A DNA stretch of 64,000 bases from UBA4416 sp044238845 (GTDB lineage: Bacteria; Bacteroidota; Bacteroidia; B-17B0; Aurantibacillaceae): assembly GCA_044238845.1 (NCBI GenBank), contig JBIICN010000009.1, forward strand, positions 37,069 to 101,068, given 5' to 3'. Below, in pieces: positions 26,407 to 36,055 of the stretch (position 1 is its first letter; each line of letters starts with the position of its first letter). A model generated the notes under the pieces. It saw only the letters and a program-made list of their open reading frames with translations. It searched no databases and was not told the origin of the DNA. A program made the position numbers and the translations under genes.

Positions 26407-28431
26407 TTAACTAAATACAGAATAAATTACAAAAGAAGACAGATAGGCTAAGCCGGTCATAAATACTAATTGAAGGGCAGGCCATTTCCAGTGTTTGGTT
26501 TCGCGGTAAGTGGTTGCAAGAGTGCTCATGCATTGCATTGCAAATACATAAAACACTAACAACGACCAACAAACAGCGTTAGAGTATGAGGGCTGTTGAG
26601 TTTCAAAATTTTTCTCAGCAATTAATTTTTCTCTTAATGTTTCTGTGTTTTCAGAATCACCACTACTATATATGGTTGCCATGGTACCAACAAATACTTC
26701 TCGAGCGGCAAATGAAGTAATTAAAGCAATCCCTATTTTCCAATCAAAACCCAAGGGTTTAATAATTGGCTCCATTTTTTTTCCTAACACACCAGCATAA
26801 GAGGCTTCTAGTTTTTGAGATTGCATTTGTGCTTCATAAACAGATTTTAAACTATCGTTATCTGTTTGGTTTATAGCAGCTGTATATTCAAGGTCTATTC
26901 TTTGAAATTCGCTAGAAGAGGTATGTGTAGTTAAAAACCACAATACTACCGAAATAGCCAAAATAATTTTACCAGCGTCAAATAAAAACACTTTTACTTT
27001 ATCTAATACTAACAAGGCAACGGTTTGCCATTGTGGTTTTCGATAAACAGGTAATTCCATGATGAAATAACTTTTTTCCTCTGTTTTTAATACGCGTTTT
27101 AAAATATACGCAGCTATTAAAGCAGCTACAAAACCCATTACATACATGGCCATTAAAACCAATCCTTGATAATTAAAACCTAGAAAAGTTTGTTTGCCAG
27201 CAAACATAATACTGATGAGTAATGTATAAACTGGTAAGCGTGCCGAACAACTGATTAATGGTGTTACTAAAATAGTAATGATTCTATCTTTCCAATTAGT
27301 AATGGTTCTTGTACTCATAATTGATGGCACAGCGCAAGCTACGCTGCTAATCATTGGTATAACTGATTTTCCATTTAAACCAAAACGACGCATTACTTTA
27401 TCTAAAATAAAACTTGCTCGTGCCATATAACCTGTATCTTCTAAAATAGCTATAAAGAAAAACAATAAGGCAATTTGCGGAACAAAAACCACAATACCGC
27501 TAATACCAGCTAAAATACCATTTACTATCATGTCGTTAAATTGCCCTGGCGGTAAAGCATTTGCTGTTAAACTCATTAGTTTTGCAAAGCCTTCCTCTAT
27601 CCACGTCATTGGATATTCGGCCACATAAAAAATAAATTGAAAGATGACAAACAACACAAAAAAGAAAAAAGCGAAGCCGAAAAATTTATGTGTAAAAAAT
27701 GAATCTAATTTTTGAGTAATGCTTTTGCTTAACTGTTGAGGTTGTTTAATACATTTTGCTACAATGTAATTTATTTTGGTAAATCGATGAATGTTATCTG
27801 CCAACTCAAAAGCTTTTATATCGCTCGTGTTTTGTTTTTCTGTATTAAATTGAGAAGTAATTAATTGCTCATAAGAATTAGCTTGAGGAAATAATTGTTT
27901 TTGTTTCTCAAAATTATAAAAAATCGAATCAGATATGTTGGCTCTTGTAATAGCTTCTTTCAACTCATTTATTCCTTCTTTTTTTCGAGAGTTAGTTGTT
28001 ACAACTTTTATACCCAAAAGCTTTTCTAACTCTTCTTTATAGATGATGATATTGTTTTTTTCAGCTTCATCAATCATATTTAAAACCATGATGCATGGTT
28101 TTTTTAAATCAATTACTTGAGTTGCTAATAGTAAGTGACGCTTTAAATTAGAAGAATCAGCAACAATAACTACGACATCAATTTTTTCAGCTTCACTCAT
28201 CAATGCTCTGCAGGCCACTTCTTCATCCATTGATTTTGGATATAAACTATAAGTGCCAGGTAAATCGGTTAGTTCATATTCAATAGCATTAAAATTATAT
28301 TTACCGATATATTTATCAACTGTAACACCCGAATAGTTACCGGTTTTTTGATGAAGGCCAGTTAGGGAATTAAAAAGCGTAGATTTTCCGCTATTGGGAT
28401 TTCCAATCAGTGCAACAGAAATATGAGGCAT
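26407..28431 (-). CDS. feoB: Ferrous iron transporter FeoB
   Basis: This is a complete FeoB of 674 residues from the chosen start. The N-terminal G domain has G1 GNPNSGKS (residues 10-17), G3 DLPGTYSL and G4 NMID. A helical guanine-dissociation segment (about 160-240) and a membrane domain with two Gate regions follow. Conserved Cys residues occur in the membrane part (SVACAVPSIMSTRT and LISCSARLPVYTLL). It imports Fe(II) across the inner membrane. A longer reading from a TTG at 28452 lies inside feoA. I prefer the ATG at 28431, one base after the feoA stop, because MPHISVALIG places the G1 motif at the usual distance. It forms an operon with feoA. Confidence 0.97.
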   Translation of the reverse strand: MPHISVALIGNPNSGKSTLFNSLTGLHQKTGNYSGVTVDKYIGKYNFNAIEYELTDLPGTYSLYPKSMDEEVACRALMSEAEKIDVVVIVADSSNLKRHLLLATQVIDLKKPCIMVLNMIDEAEKNNIIIYKEELEKLLGIKVVTTNSRKKEGINELKEAITRANISDSIFYNFEKQKQLFPQANSYEQLITSQFNTEKQNTSDIKAFELADNIHRFTKINYIVAKCIKQPQQLSKSITQKLDSFFTHKFFGFAFFFFVLFVIFQFIFYVAEYPMTWIEEGFAKLMSLTANALPPGQFNDMIVNGILAGISGIVVFVPQIALLFFFIAILEDTGYMARASFILDKVMRRFGLNGKSVIPMISSVACAVPSIMSTRTITNWKDRIITILVTPLISCSARLPVYTLLISIMFAGKQTFLGFNYQGLVLMAMYVMGFVAALIAAYILKRVLKTEEKSYFIMELPVYRKPQWQTVALLVLDKVKVFLFDAGKIILAISVVLWFLTTHTSSSEFQRIDLEYTAAINQTDNDSLKSVYEAQMQSQKLEASYAGVLGKKMEPIIKPLGFDWKIGIALITSFAAREVFVGTMATIYSSGDSENTETLREKLIAEKNFETQQPSYSNAVCWSLLVFYVFAMQCMSTLATTYRETKHWKWPALQLVFMTGLAYLSSFVIYSVFS

Positions 28432-28432
28432 T

Positions 28433-28687
28433 TTAGATGGCACAGGATTCAATCGTGTTTTCGGAATTTAATTTTACAACTATAGACGCCGCCTCTTCTT
28501 TTCTTAGACTTAATATATATCCAGATACCTCAATTGCAATAGGATCTCCTAATGGTGCAATATTGCATAATTTTATTTTTTCACCTGGTAAACATCCCAT
28601 TTCAATAAATTTTAACGACAAAAATTCATCAGTAAATTCTTGAATTGTAGCTGATTGTCCTAGCTTTAAAGTATCGAGTGTTGGCAT
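28433..28687 (-). CDS. feoA: Ferrous iron transport protein FeoA
   Basis: This 84-residue SH3-like protein is typical of FeoA. It has a LKLGQSATIQEF opening, a FIEMGCLPGEKIKLCNIAPLGDPIAIEVSGYILSLRKEEA core and short beta strands throughout. FeoA is a small cytoplasmic partner that stimulates or assembles FeoB. Its stop is one base before the feoB ATG, so translation is coupled. Expression is expected to respond to iron or oxygen, but no Fur- or Fnr-like box was recognised in 28688-28763. Confidence 0.93.
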   Translation of the reverse strand: MPTLDTLKLGQSATIQEFTDEFLSLKFIEMGCLPGEKIKLCNIAPLGDPIAIEVSGYILSLRKEEAASIVVKLNSENTIESCAI

Positions 28688-28763
28688 AATTTAGCAGATA
28701 AAAATACTATTTTACTAGCTTTTTTGCATACCTTAAAAGTGGTATATAACGTTTAATGTAGTT

Positions 28764-29753
28764 TTAGATGAGTCCTAAAGCGTGTAAATAAATTATTATA
28801 AATCCTCCAAAAAACAATATTAACAAGGTGTTAGCAATTTTTAGTTGTTTTATTTCAGACATATAGTCACCAATGATAATACTTAATGGAACAATGCAAG
28901 ATAATAGTACCATATCCGATATTTGCTCAAAAAACACCATTAACAAGCTTAAAGTAAACATCCATAATAAAATATATTTTGTTTTTTGAGTTTTAACTTT
29001 TCCGCCAAAACCTTTACTTATGTAATGGATAATAGCAAAAATAAAAGCAAGCACGGTGATAAATATAAAACCTATATAATATTCTGATATAATAGGTTTT
29101 TGTATCGTACTTATAGCTTCTCTCATCATACTAAATACAGCAAAAGCATTATCAGTTACTAAGTAACAAATGCTAACATATATATACAAAGGTGTTAAAA
29201 GGCCTAATAGTAAAATGGCCCATTCTCGCCAATTAAAAGGGCGTAGTATTATTAAGGCAAATAAACTTAGCGGAAAAACAATAATATAGTTTATACAGAA
29301 AAAAGAGGCTAATCCCATAAATACCCCCGCTTTAAAAACATCAGTTAATGCCTCATCTCGCCGATAACTGTTTATTAAAAAATAGATTGATGGTAAAAGA
29401 AATAAATTGGCAACTAAAATTGGTTCAATAATTCCCTTAGTTGAAGCAGAAAATGAAAATAAAATATAAAAAAATGCAGGTAAGAAATTAGTTTTAGAGG
29501 TTATTTCTTGTTCTATAACTAAAAAATTGACAAAAAACGCACCTGTTAGTATTATAAACAGGGTAATAATTTCATTATAAATAAACGAAAATCCATTACC
29601 AATAAATAATGAGTATAAAATATGTTCTTTGTGATTAATTAATGAAACCTCAGTGTTTACAAAATAAAACGAGCAACCACAAGCTGCAATACATAGCAAT
29701 AGCAAAATTATTATGGATAATTGAATATTACTTTTTAAGAGCCCCGCAATCAT
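28764..29753 (-). CDS. Polytopic membrane protein, DUF6427-like
   Basis: This 329-residue hydrophobic protein has about nine to ten membrane helices and few charged residues. The sequence and its position divergent to a very small one-helix protein resemble the Bacteroidota family annotated as DUF6427. That assignment is from memory of the family context and is moderate in confidence. I see no catalytic motif. Segments such as LLPSIYFLINSYRRDEALTDVFKAGVFMG and LRPFNWREWAILLLGLLTPLYIY, with a conserved Arg-Pro-Phe-Asn-Trp-Arg turn between helices, mark the family. A role in envelope lipid or polysaccharide metabolism is possible but unsupported. Confidence 0.65.
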   Translation of the reverse strand: MIAGLLKSNIQLSIIILLLLCIAACGCSFYFVNTEVSLINHKEHILYSLFIGNGFSFIYNEIITLFIILTGAFFVNFLVIEQEITSKTNFLPAFFYILFSFSASTKGIIEPILVANLFLLPSIYFLINSYRRDEALTDVFKAGVFMGLASFFCINYIIVFPLSLFALIILRPFNWREWAILLLGLLTPLYIYVSICYLVTDNAFAVFSMMREAISTIQKPIISEYYIGFIFITVLAFIFAIIHYISKGFGGKVKTQKTKYILLWMFTLSLLMVFFEQISDMVLLSCIVPLSIIIGDYMSEIKQLKIANTLLILFFGGFIIIYLHALGLI

Positions 29754-29788
29754 TTTTATAAAAAATCGTTTTTTTTAAGAAAAAATTC

Positions 29789-29796
29789 TATTTTTG
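29789..29796 (+). promoter_or_regulatory. -7 box for the small membrane protein gene
   Basis: TATTTTTG matches TAnnTTTG, 29 bases upstream of the ATG at 29826. A T-rich run about 20 bases further up could serve as the -33 region. Confidence 0.5.
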
Positions 29797-29825
29797 TGGC
29801 GTAAACTTACTAAATTTAGATTAAT

Positions 29826-30026
29826 ATGGCTTCTTTAATGATTACAATGACAGATGTTTTTTACGGAATTGGAGAATTTTCAAAATCTGTATTTAAAGGA
29901 ATGGATGTTTTAGGTCACGGACCAAACATCATTTTATGGAGTATTATTGCTTTTTTATTGGTTTATCAAGTAAGACAAATACTTAAGCAAAATAAAGAGG
30001 CTGATAAAAACGGAACATTAAGATAA
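29826..30026 (+). CDS. Small single-helix membrane protein, DUF6341-like
   Basis: This 66-residue protein has an amphipathic N-terminal part and one membrane helix (about residues 35-52, IILWSIIAFLLVYQV), followed by a charged tail (RQILKQNKEADKNG). Size, single helix and the tail resemble the Bacteroidota DUF6341 family, which is usually found next to DUF6427, as here in divergent orientation. It has its own -7 box and a strong terminator. That, together with a clean start, supports a real gene despite the short length. Function is unknown; a small subunit or adaptor of a membrane complex is a guess. Confidence 0.65.
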   Translation: MASLMITMTDVFYGIGEFSKSVFKGMDVLGHGPNIILWSIIAFLLVYQVRQILKQNKEADKNGTLR

Positions 30027-30047
30027 TTCTTGTTTTATATAATATTG

Positions 30048-30076
30048 AACCCTGATTTTTTAATCAGGGTTTTTTT
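30048..30076 (+). terminator. Intrinsic terminator after the small membrane protein gene
   Basis: AACCCTGATT pairs with AATCAGGGTT around a TTTT loop, followed by a T run. Confidence 0.88.
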
Positions 30077-30096
30077 GTGTAGTTTAGTGTATCTTA

Positions 30097-31836
30097 ATGT
30101 TTAATTTAAGACGAATGACTAAAAAACTACTACTATTTTTTTTCTTATTATTTGAGTTGCTGCTATCATTTTCTGCAAAAGCAACACATATTGTAGGAGG
30201 TGAGTTAAATTATAAAAATTTAGGGTCTAATAATTATGAAATACGTTTAACCGTTTATCGTGATTGTTATGTTGGAGTTCCTCCATTTGATAATCCAGCA
30301 AGCGTTGGAATTTTTAACAGTAGTAATGTTTTATTACAAACGCTTGAAATGACTTTTCGAGGATTAGACACATTATCGCCGGCTATTAACGATCCATGTA
30401 CGATTCCTCCCTTAGATTTTTGTTATGAGGTAACAACTTATATTGATACGATTAATTTGCCACCATTACTAGGAGGCTATCAAATTTCATATCAGCGTTG
30501 TTGTAGAAATCAAAACATTTTAAACATTGTGAACCCCGAGTGTGTTGGGGCAACATATTATGCAACTATTCCAGGCCCAGAAGTTGTAGCCATCAATAGT
30601 AACCCGGTAATTAAATTTTGGCCGCCGCCATTTATTTGTGTTAACAAACCATGGGTATTTGACGATTCGGCTATTGATTATGATGGAGATTCTTTGGTAT
30701 ATGAATTATTTCAGCCATTTGATGGTCTCACCGCTTCGTGTCCCGTGATCGGAAATTTTGCGCCTCAAGTCACCAGTTGTCCAAACACAGTTCCTTCTTG
30801 TCCATCAGTTCCAGTTAACCCCCCATTTACACCTGTTGTTTGGCAGGCGCCTTATAATACAGCTAATATGTTAGGAGGAGTTCCGATGCAAATAAATTCT
30901 TCATCGGGTTTGGTAACAGCAACTCCAAATTTACAAGGCTATTTTGTAATAGGAATTAAAGTAAAAGAATATCGAAATGGTGTTCTTTTGAGCGAAACGA
31001 AACGGGATTTTCAATTAATTGTTAAGCCTTGTCCAAGTGTTGTAGTGGCAGCGGCTCAGGCACCTCAAGCTATTTGCGGCACAACATCTGTTTCTTTTTC
31101 AAATAATAGTACAGGCAGTGCTGGTTTAAGTTTTAATTGGAATTTTGGTGACCAAACAACTTTAGCAGATACCTCTCATGTAACATCGCCAACATATAAT
31201 TATCCTGGCACAGGAAGTTATTCCGTATCACTAGTGGCTTATGTAAGTAATAAACCTCTTTGTAATGATACCGTTACAACGGTTGTTTCTATTAGCGATG
31301 CATTTAAAGCTTCATTTACTTACACGCCGATAACTTGTTCCGAAAACCTTGTAAAATTTGAAGGTTTTGTTCAAAGTCCTCCTGGGACTGAGCCTGAATG
31401 GACTTGGACTTTTGGCGATGGCGAGTCATCCTCTGTTCAAAATCCTAGCCATACTTATATTACAGTAGGCGATTTTCCCGTTACGTTAATTACTCAAATT
31501 CCTAATTCGATTAACTGTATTGATACTTTGGACGCTCAAACAATTAATGTGATTACAAACCCCGAATTATATATTCCAAATACATTTACACCAAATGGCG
31601 ATGGACACAATGATATATTTAAAGTAAGAGGACCAAATTTTGGTGTTTTTTATTTTGCAGTTTATAATAGATGGGGAGAGTTAGTGTTTGAAACAACTGA
31701 TCCTGTTCAAGGTTGGGATGGTAATTTTAAAGGAAGATTATCAGACCCTGGAGTGTTTGGATATTACGTAAAAGCTAAGTGTGGAGAGCAAAGCGAAGAA
31801 ATTTTCAAAAAAGGAAACGTTACTTTAATCAGATAA
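30097..31836 (+). CDS. T9SS type B (CHU_C) surface protein with PKD domains
   Basis: This 579-residue protein has a signal peptide ending FSAKA. A conserved Bacteroidota N-terminal domain follows, beginning ATHIVGGELNYKNLG, with YRDC and YQRCCRN segments. Two PKD domains (about 325-395 and 405-490, NWNFGD and TWTFGDGE) lead to a CHU_C sorting domain (about 495-579, IPNTFTPNGDGHNDIF, NRWGELVFET). It is exported by the T9SS and held at the surface. Translation may start at the ATG at 30115, which gives a more standard MTKKLLLFFF signal peptide; the first ATG adds six residues. Its stop abuts the start of the PorP/SprF gene, giving the common trio of adhesin, PorP/SprF and OmpA protein, in which the PorP/SprF is thought to anchor or guide the neighbouring cargo. 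Confidence 0.93.
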   Translation: MFNLRRMTKKLLLFFFLLFELLLSFSAKATHIVGGELNYKNLGSNNYEIRLTVYRDCYVGVPPFDNPASVGIFNSSNVLLQTLEMTFRGLDTLSPAINDPCTIPPLDFCYEVTTYIDTINLPPLLGGYQISYQRCCRNQNILNIVNPECVGATYYATIPGPEVVAINSNPVIKFWPPPFICVNKPWVFDDSAIDYDGDSLVYELFQPFDGLTASCPVIGNFAPQVTSCPNTVPSCPSVPVNPPFTPVVWQAPYNTANMLGGVPMQINSSSGLVTATPNLQGYFVIGIKVKEYRNGVLLSETKRDFQLIVKPCPSVVVAAAQAPQAICGTTSVSFSNNSTGSAGLSFNWNFGDQTTLADTSHVTSPTYNYPGTGSYSVSLVAYVSNKPLCNDTVTTVVSISDAFKASFTYTPITCSENLVKFEGFVQSPPGTEPEWTWTFGDGESSSVQNPSHTYITVGDFPVTLITQIPNSINCIDTLDAQTINVITNPELYIPNTFTPNGDGHNDIFKVRGPNFGVFYFAVYNRWGELVFETTDPVQGWDGNFKGRLSDPGVFGYYVKAKCGEQSEEIFKKGNVTLIR

Positions 31837-32874
31837 ATGAAATACAGATTTACATATATTTCGTTTTGTAAATTAATACTTTTGGTAGTTTTAATTTTTA
31901 ATTTTAAACCTTTAATTTCTCAAGACGTACATTTTTCTCAATATAACGGTTCGGTTATTAACCTAAATCCTGCTTTTACTGGCTTTTTTGACGGAGATTA
32001 TAGGGTAAATGGTATTTACAGAAGTCAGTGGAGTAGTGTGCCTGTTCCGTACCGTTCTTTTTCGGTTGCAGGAGATGCGCGCTTTAAAACAAAAAAAATG
32101 AAAAGCGATTGCTTTGGGGTTGGCATTCTATTTAATAACGATAAGGCAGGCGATACATATTATGGAACTAATCAATTGTACGTATCAGGCTCTTATATTC
32201 ATAAATTAAACAAAGACTCCACACTACTTTGGACTAGCGGCATTATGATGGGCATTTCAAATGTTGGATTTAATTATAGCCGAATGACTTTTGATGATCA
32301 ATATCAAAATAATAGTTATAGTTCAAACAACGGCACTGGCGAAAATTTTGCTAAAAATGCATCTACTTTTGGAGATTTTAATTTTGGTACTGCTTTACAA
32401 TATGCTATTAAACAGAGAGCGTTTGTACAGTATGGCATTTCTTATCATCATTTTACAAACCCTAAACTAACGTTTCAAAATAATAATAACATTAAAATTG
32501 ATGCTAAACTAAATAATTATTTATGTTTTGCATATCCTATTGGCGCTAAAACAGATATTGTTGCAGAGGTATTATATTCTCATCAAGGTAAATATAATGA
32601 AATAATTTCTGGAGCACAGGTTAAATTTCATTTAGATGAAAAAACAAATCAATCAGCTTCTGTTGGATTATATTATAGAGCTAAAGATGCGGTTATTGCA
32701 AGACTGGGTTATCAAATAAAAACCCTAACCGCAGGCGTAAGTTATGATGTCAATACAAGTAAGTTTATTGCTGCAACAAACCGTCGAGGAGGTTTTGAAA
32801 TTTACGTAACCTACATTTTCAAAAAAATTATACCGTTTGTTCCAAAAACTAGGGTATGTCCAATTTATATGTAG
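31837..32874 (+). CDS. PorP/SprF family T9SS outer-membrane protein
   Basis: This 345-residue protein has a signal peptide ending PLISQ and the PorP/SprF signature directly after it: DVHFSQYNGSVINLNPAFTG, then YRSQWSSVPVPYRSFSV. The remainder is a string of amphipathic beta strands, expected to form an outer-membrane beta barrel. SprF is needed for surface display of the adhesin SprB. Members occur next to many individual CHU_C proteins and are believed to serve the adjacent one. The ATG follows the upstream stop without a gap, and the next gene starts one base after this stop, so all three are co-translated. It probably dedicates this export site to the upstream 579-residue protein. Confidence 0.93.
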   Translation: MKYRFTYISFCKLILLVVLIFNFKPLISQDVHFSQYNGSVINLNPAFTGFFDGDYRVNGIYRSQWSSVPVPYRSFSVAGDARFKTKKMKSDCFGVGILFNNDKAGDTYYGTNQLYVSGSYIHKLNKDSTLLWTSGIMMGISNVGFNYSRMTFDDQYQNNSYSSNNGTGENFAKNASTFGDFNFGTALQYAIKQRAFVQYGISYHHFTNPKLTFQNNNNIKIDAKLNNYLCFAYPIGAKTDIVAEVLYSHQGKYNEIISGAQVKFHLDEKTNQSASVGLYYRAKDAVIARLGYQIKTLTAGVSYDVNTSKFIAATNRRGGFEIYVTYIFKKIIPFVPKTRVCPIYM

Positions 32875-32875
32875 T

Positions 32876-34843
32876 ATGCAAATAGTAAGAAAACTTCATA
32901 TTCTGTTTTTTGTATTTTGTTTCTTTATAGCAACAAGTTTATTTTCTCAAAGCATTAAGCAATATTTAAAATTGGGAGCCGAGGCAACTTCCAGGAAAGA
33001 TTATTCCTCAGCAGCACAATACTACAATCAAGTGATTTTAATAGATTCTTCAAAAATTGAATATCAAGTATTGTTTGCCGATGCTTCTCGTTTAAATTAT
33101 GATAATTCTGTGGCGCTGCATTGGTACGAAAAAGTATTTAAAAAAGACAATGGTAAAACTTACAAAGAAGTTCCATTTTATATTGCTTCACTTTTAAAAG
33201 GAAATGGTAAATACAAAGACGCAAAAAAGTATTTTGATAAGTATTATAAAAAACAACGCAATAGTAAAGATAAAGAAAAAGTGCGTTTAGCCGCTAAAGC
33301 AAAACAAGAATTTGAGTCATGTGATATAGCTCAAGTATTAGTTAAAAATCCTGTAGACGTAAAAGTGGTGCATTTGGACAGTGCCGTAAATAGTAAGGTA
33401 AGTGAGTATGCGCCTTTTGAATACGATAGTTTATTGTATTTTTCTTCATTAAGAGATAAATCAAAAACAGATGCAGCTGGTGTTGGATTTAATAAGTTAT
33501 ATACAGCAAAAAAATCGGCGCGAAAAGAAAATAAATTTTTAAAAGCAAAAGAACTTGATTCGCTATTTAATAAAAGTGGAATACACAATGCCAACACAAG
33601 TTTTAATGCAGATTTCACAAAAGTTTTTGTATCGCGTTGCGGAGCATTAAATGCTACTCAATACCGTTGCGAAATTTATGTATCTGATTTTAAAGAAGGG
33701 CATTGGACTGAATTACAAAAATTGCCATCGCCGATTAATGTGAGCGGAAGCAACACCACACAGCCTTGTTTAAGCGAAATAAATGAAAAGCAAGTGTTGT
33801 TTTTTTCGAGCGATAGAGGGTCAGGTGAAGGCGCCATGGATATTTGGTATGCCTTTATGAATGAGGATGGAACATTTGAAGTGCCTATTAATGCTGGTAA
33901 AAAAGTAAATACTATTGAAGATGATATCACACCTTGGTTCGTCAAAGAAAACAAAACCTTATACTTCAGTAGCACGTGGCATAAAGGTTTAGGAAACTTT
34001 GACATTTTTACTTCTGAATTTAAAGACAACGCCTTTACAGATGTTCAAAACATTGGATATCCAATTAACAGTAGTTATAACGATATTTACTATAGCGTAA
34101 ATTCTAAAAAAGATAAAGCCTATATTTCATCTAATCGTTTAGGTTCTTATTTCGAAGACAAACCAAATTGTTGTAATGATATTTATAGTTTCCCTATCAC
34201 TCCATTAACCGAACCACCAAAACCAATTGATACAACCGCTTTACTAATTAATCAAATGAAAGTATTGGTGCCATTAACACTGTATTTTCATAACGATGAG
34301 CCTGAGCCAAAAACAAAAGTCATTGTGACTAAAAAGAATTACAAAAAAACCTACGAAGATTACATTGCTTTAAAACCTAAGTATTTAGTTGAATACCCAA
34401 AAGGACTGGATGGCGAACCAAAAGACTATGCCGTTAACCGAGTAGAAAACTTTTTTGAAGATAGCGTAGACGCTGGTATGCAAGACTTAGATAAATTTGC
34501 TTTACTACTTGACCAAGTTTTACAACGTGGCGAAAAAGTTAAAATCACTATGAAAGGCTATTGTAGCCCATTAGCTAGTACCGATTATAATGTGAATTTG
34601 GCGAAACGCCGTATTAGCAGTTTACGCAACTATTTTATGGAATACGATAATGGTAAATTTGTTAAATACGTTGATAATACTAATGAAGCCGAAGGACGTA
34701 TTGAATTTTTTAACGAAGATATTGGTGAATTACCAGTCAGTAAAGTGAGTGATGACGTCAAAGATGTTCGGAATTCTGTTTACAGCCCTTATGCAGCTGC
34801 TGAGCGGAAAATACAAATCATTGCTATTAGCTATTTAAAGTAA
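32876..34843 (+). CDS. OmpA family protein with TPR and PD40 propeller
   Basis: From the ATG at 32876 the product is 655 residues. It has a signal peptide ending SLFSQ, a TPR-like region (about 25-150, KLGAEATSRKDYSSAAQYYNQVI), and a WD40-like PD40 beta-propeller region (about 165-440, with repeats such as LLYFSSLRDKS, VLFFSSDRGSGEGAMDIWYA and TLYFSSTWHKGLGNFDIFTS). A C-terminal OmpA-like peptidoglycan-binding domain follows (about 535-655, YNVNLAKRRISSLRNYF). This architecture is that of PorE-like proteins, which tether the outer-membrane T9SS machinery to the cell wall. An upstream in-frame extension overlaps the PorP/SprF gene and lacks a signal peptide, so it was not used. It probably anchors the PorP/SprF partner. 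Confidence 0.92.
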   Translation: MQIVRKLHILFFVFCFFIATSLFSQSIKQYLKLGAEATSRKDYSSAAQYYNQVILIDSSKIEYQVLFADASRLNYDNSVALHWYEKVFKKDNGKTYKEVPFYIASLLKGNGKYKDAKKYFDKYYKKQRNSKDKEKVRLAAKAKQEFESCDIAQVLVKNPVDVKVVHLDSAVNSKVSEYAPFEYDSLLYFSSLRDKSKTDAAGVGFNKLYTAKKSARKENKFLKAKELDSLFNKSGIHNANTSFNADFTKVFVSRCGALNATQYRCEIYVSDFKEGHWTELQKLPSPINVSGSNTTQPCLSEINEKQVLFFSSDRGSGEGAMDIWYAFMNEDGTFEVPINAGKKVNTIEDDITPWFVKENKTLYFSSTWHKGLGNFDIFTSEFKDNAFTDVQNIGYPINSSYNDIYYSVNSKKDKAYISSNRLGSYFEDKPNCCNDIYSFPITPLTEPPKPIDTTALLINQMKVLVPLTLYFHNDEPEPKTKVIVTKKNYKKTYEDYIALKPKYLVEYPKGLDGEPKDYAVNRVENFFEDSVDAGMQDLDKFALLLDQVLQRGEKVKITMKGYCSPLASTDYNVNLAKRRISSLRNYFMEYDNGKFVKYVDNTNEAEGRIEFFNEDIGELPVSKVSDDVKDVRNSVYSPYAAAERKIQIIAISYLK

Positions 34844-34863
34844 TCTTACTGTCTTGGAGTAAC

Positions 34864-34919
34864 GTCACCATGAACTCGTTTCAGGGTCCCATGAGACCCT
34901 GAAATAAGTTGAGCATGAC
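34864..34919. repeat. REP-like imperfect inverted repeat
   Basis: The left arm (GTCACCATGAACTCG..., ending TTTCAGGGTC) and the right arm (GACCCTGAAAT..., ending GCATGAC) pair with a few mismatches around CCATGA. The core CAGGGTC/GACCCTG recurs in the element at 38309-38371, so these are members of one dispersed intergenic family. Confidence 0.7.
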
Positions 34920-35111
34920 ATCCGCAATAAACACCTTTTAACTCTGTGCCTCTGTGGTGAGACCTAAAAACTAACCACTTATTGCCCAAAATCAACCAGT
35001 TACAAAATCACTGTTTTTGTTAAACAAAAATTGACAATATTTGTGGTAGAATAAGCGTCATTAAACAAAAAGAGGGGTTATCAAACATTAACAAAAAGAT
35101 AGCACAAGAAT

Positions 35112-35143
35112 ATTGCTATTTAAAAACCTTTTTATTATGTTTG
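35112..35143 (+). promoter_or_regulatory. Candidate promoter of the exbB-exbD-exbD-tonB operon
   Basis: TATGTTTG (35136-35143) is an exact -7 match with an ATTG about 20 bases upstream as a possible -33. The ATG of exbB is 43 bases after the box. Confidence 0.5.
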
Positions 35144-35186
35144 GCGTCATTCTAAAAATTAGAAACTAACTAAAAAAACAACTATT

Positions 35187-35990
35187 ATGAGTAACAAAAA
35201 AACATCAGGCGGTTTTCCGTTCATCGTTTCAGCATTAGCAATAGCTATCTGTTTAGTAATTGGTATCGTGGTTTATAAATTTGTATTAGGAGATCCTGGT
35301 AATTTCGACGCAGAAGGTCCAGAAAAAGGACATCCACACAATTTCTTCGGTATCATGTATAAAGGTGGATTTATTGTACCTATCTTATTAGGAACATTAT
35401 TTACTGTAATTACTTTTGCATTAGAACGTTTTATAACTATTCAAAAAGCAAATGGTGCTGGTAACACGGATAAATTTGTATCAAAAATTAAAGAATTAAT
35501 TGCAGCTAAAGATTTTGACGGAGCTATTGCAGCTTGCGACAAACAGAAAGGATCTTTAGGAAACGTTGTTCGTGAAGGTTTAATGAAATACCAATTCGTA
35601 CAAAACGATAATACTATGGATAAAGAAGCTAAAGTTGCTGCTATCTCTAAAGCATTAGAAGAAGCGACTGCATTAGAATTACCAATGTTGTCTAAAAACA
35701 TGAGTGTTATTTCTACATGTGCTTCAATTGGTACCTTAGTTGGTCTAATCGGAACGGTTGTAGGTATGATTCGTGCCTTCGGTGCCTTAGCTGCAGCTGG
35801 TACTCCTGATACAGCAGCATTAGCAACAGGTATTTCTGAAGCCTTAGTAAACACATTAGTAGGTATCTTATCTTCTGCATTAGCAATTATTTTCTACAAC
35901 TTGTTCTCAAATCGTGTAGATCAATTAACTTATGCAATGGATGAAGCTGGTTTCTCAATTATTGGAGAGTTTCAAACTTCTGGAAAATAG
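35187..35990 (+). CDS. exbB: MotA/TolQ/ExbB proton-channel protein
   Basis: This 267-residue inner-membrane protein has an extra N-terminal helix (about 12-33), a helix at about 55-78 ending in LERF, and the two conserved channel helices in the C-terminal half: STCASIGTLVGLIGTVVGMIRAF, with the GLIGTV motif, and ALATGISEALVNTLVGILSSALAI. Together with ExbD it forms the proton-driven motor that energises TonB. It is the first gene of a four- or five-gene operon, followed by two exbD genes and tonB. The N-terminal extension and GNFDAEGPEKGHPHNFFG periplasmic loop are common in Bacteroidota versions. Confidence 0.94.
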   Translation: MSNKKTSGGFPFIVSALAIAICLVIGIVVYKFVLGDPGNFDAEGPEKGHPHNFFGIMYKGGFIVPILLGTLFTVITFALERFITIQKANGAGNTDKFVSKIKELIAAKDFDGAIAACDKQKGSLGNVVREGLMKYQFVQNDNTMDKEAKVAAISKALEEATALELPMLSKNMSVISTCASIGTLVGLIGTVVGMIRAFGALAAAGTPDTAALATGISEALVNTLVGILSSALAIIFYNLFSNRVDQLTYAMDEAGFSIIGEFQTSGK

Positions 35991-36055
35991 TTTTTATTCC
36001 TTTATGGATATTAAAAATAAATTTCATCTATTAATTAGTAACTAAAAAATAAGTC

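Larger units (their letters stand above)
34844..35186. other. 343-bp intergenic region before exbB
   Basis: No ORF of interest was seen. The left part holds a REP-like inverted repeat (34864-34919). The right part holds two candidate promoters. One is TTTG (35016-35019) followed 16 bases later by AATATTTG (35036-35043). A better one, TATGTTTG, is at 35136-35143. An octamer GCGTCATT occurs twice, near 35055 and 35145. If the upstream promoter is used, the exbB leader would be about 140 nt, long enough for regulation. Confidence 0.5.

Noticed and set aside
28432..28452. TTG start of feoB inside feoA
   Set aside because: The ATG one base after the feoA stop gives the standard N-terminus with the G1 motif at residue 10.
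34844..35186. Possible riboswitch or long regulated leader before exbB
   Set aside because: No recognisable aptamer fold was found. A close promoter at 35136 would make the leader short.
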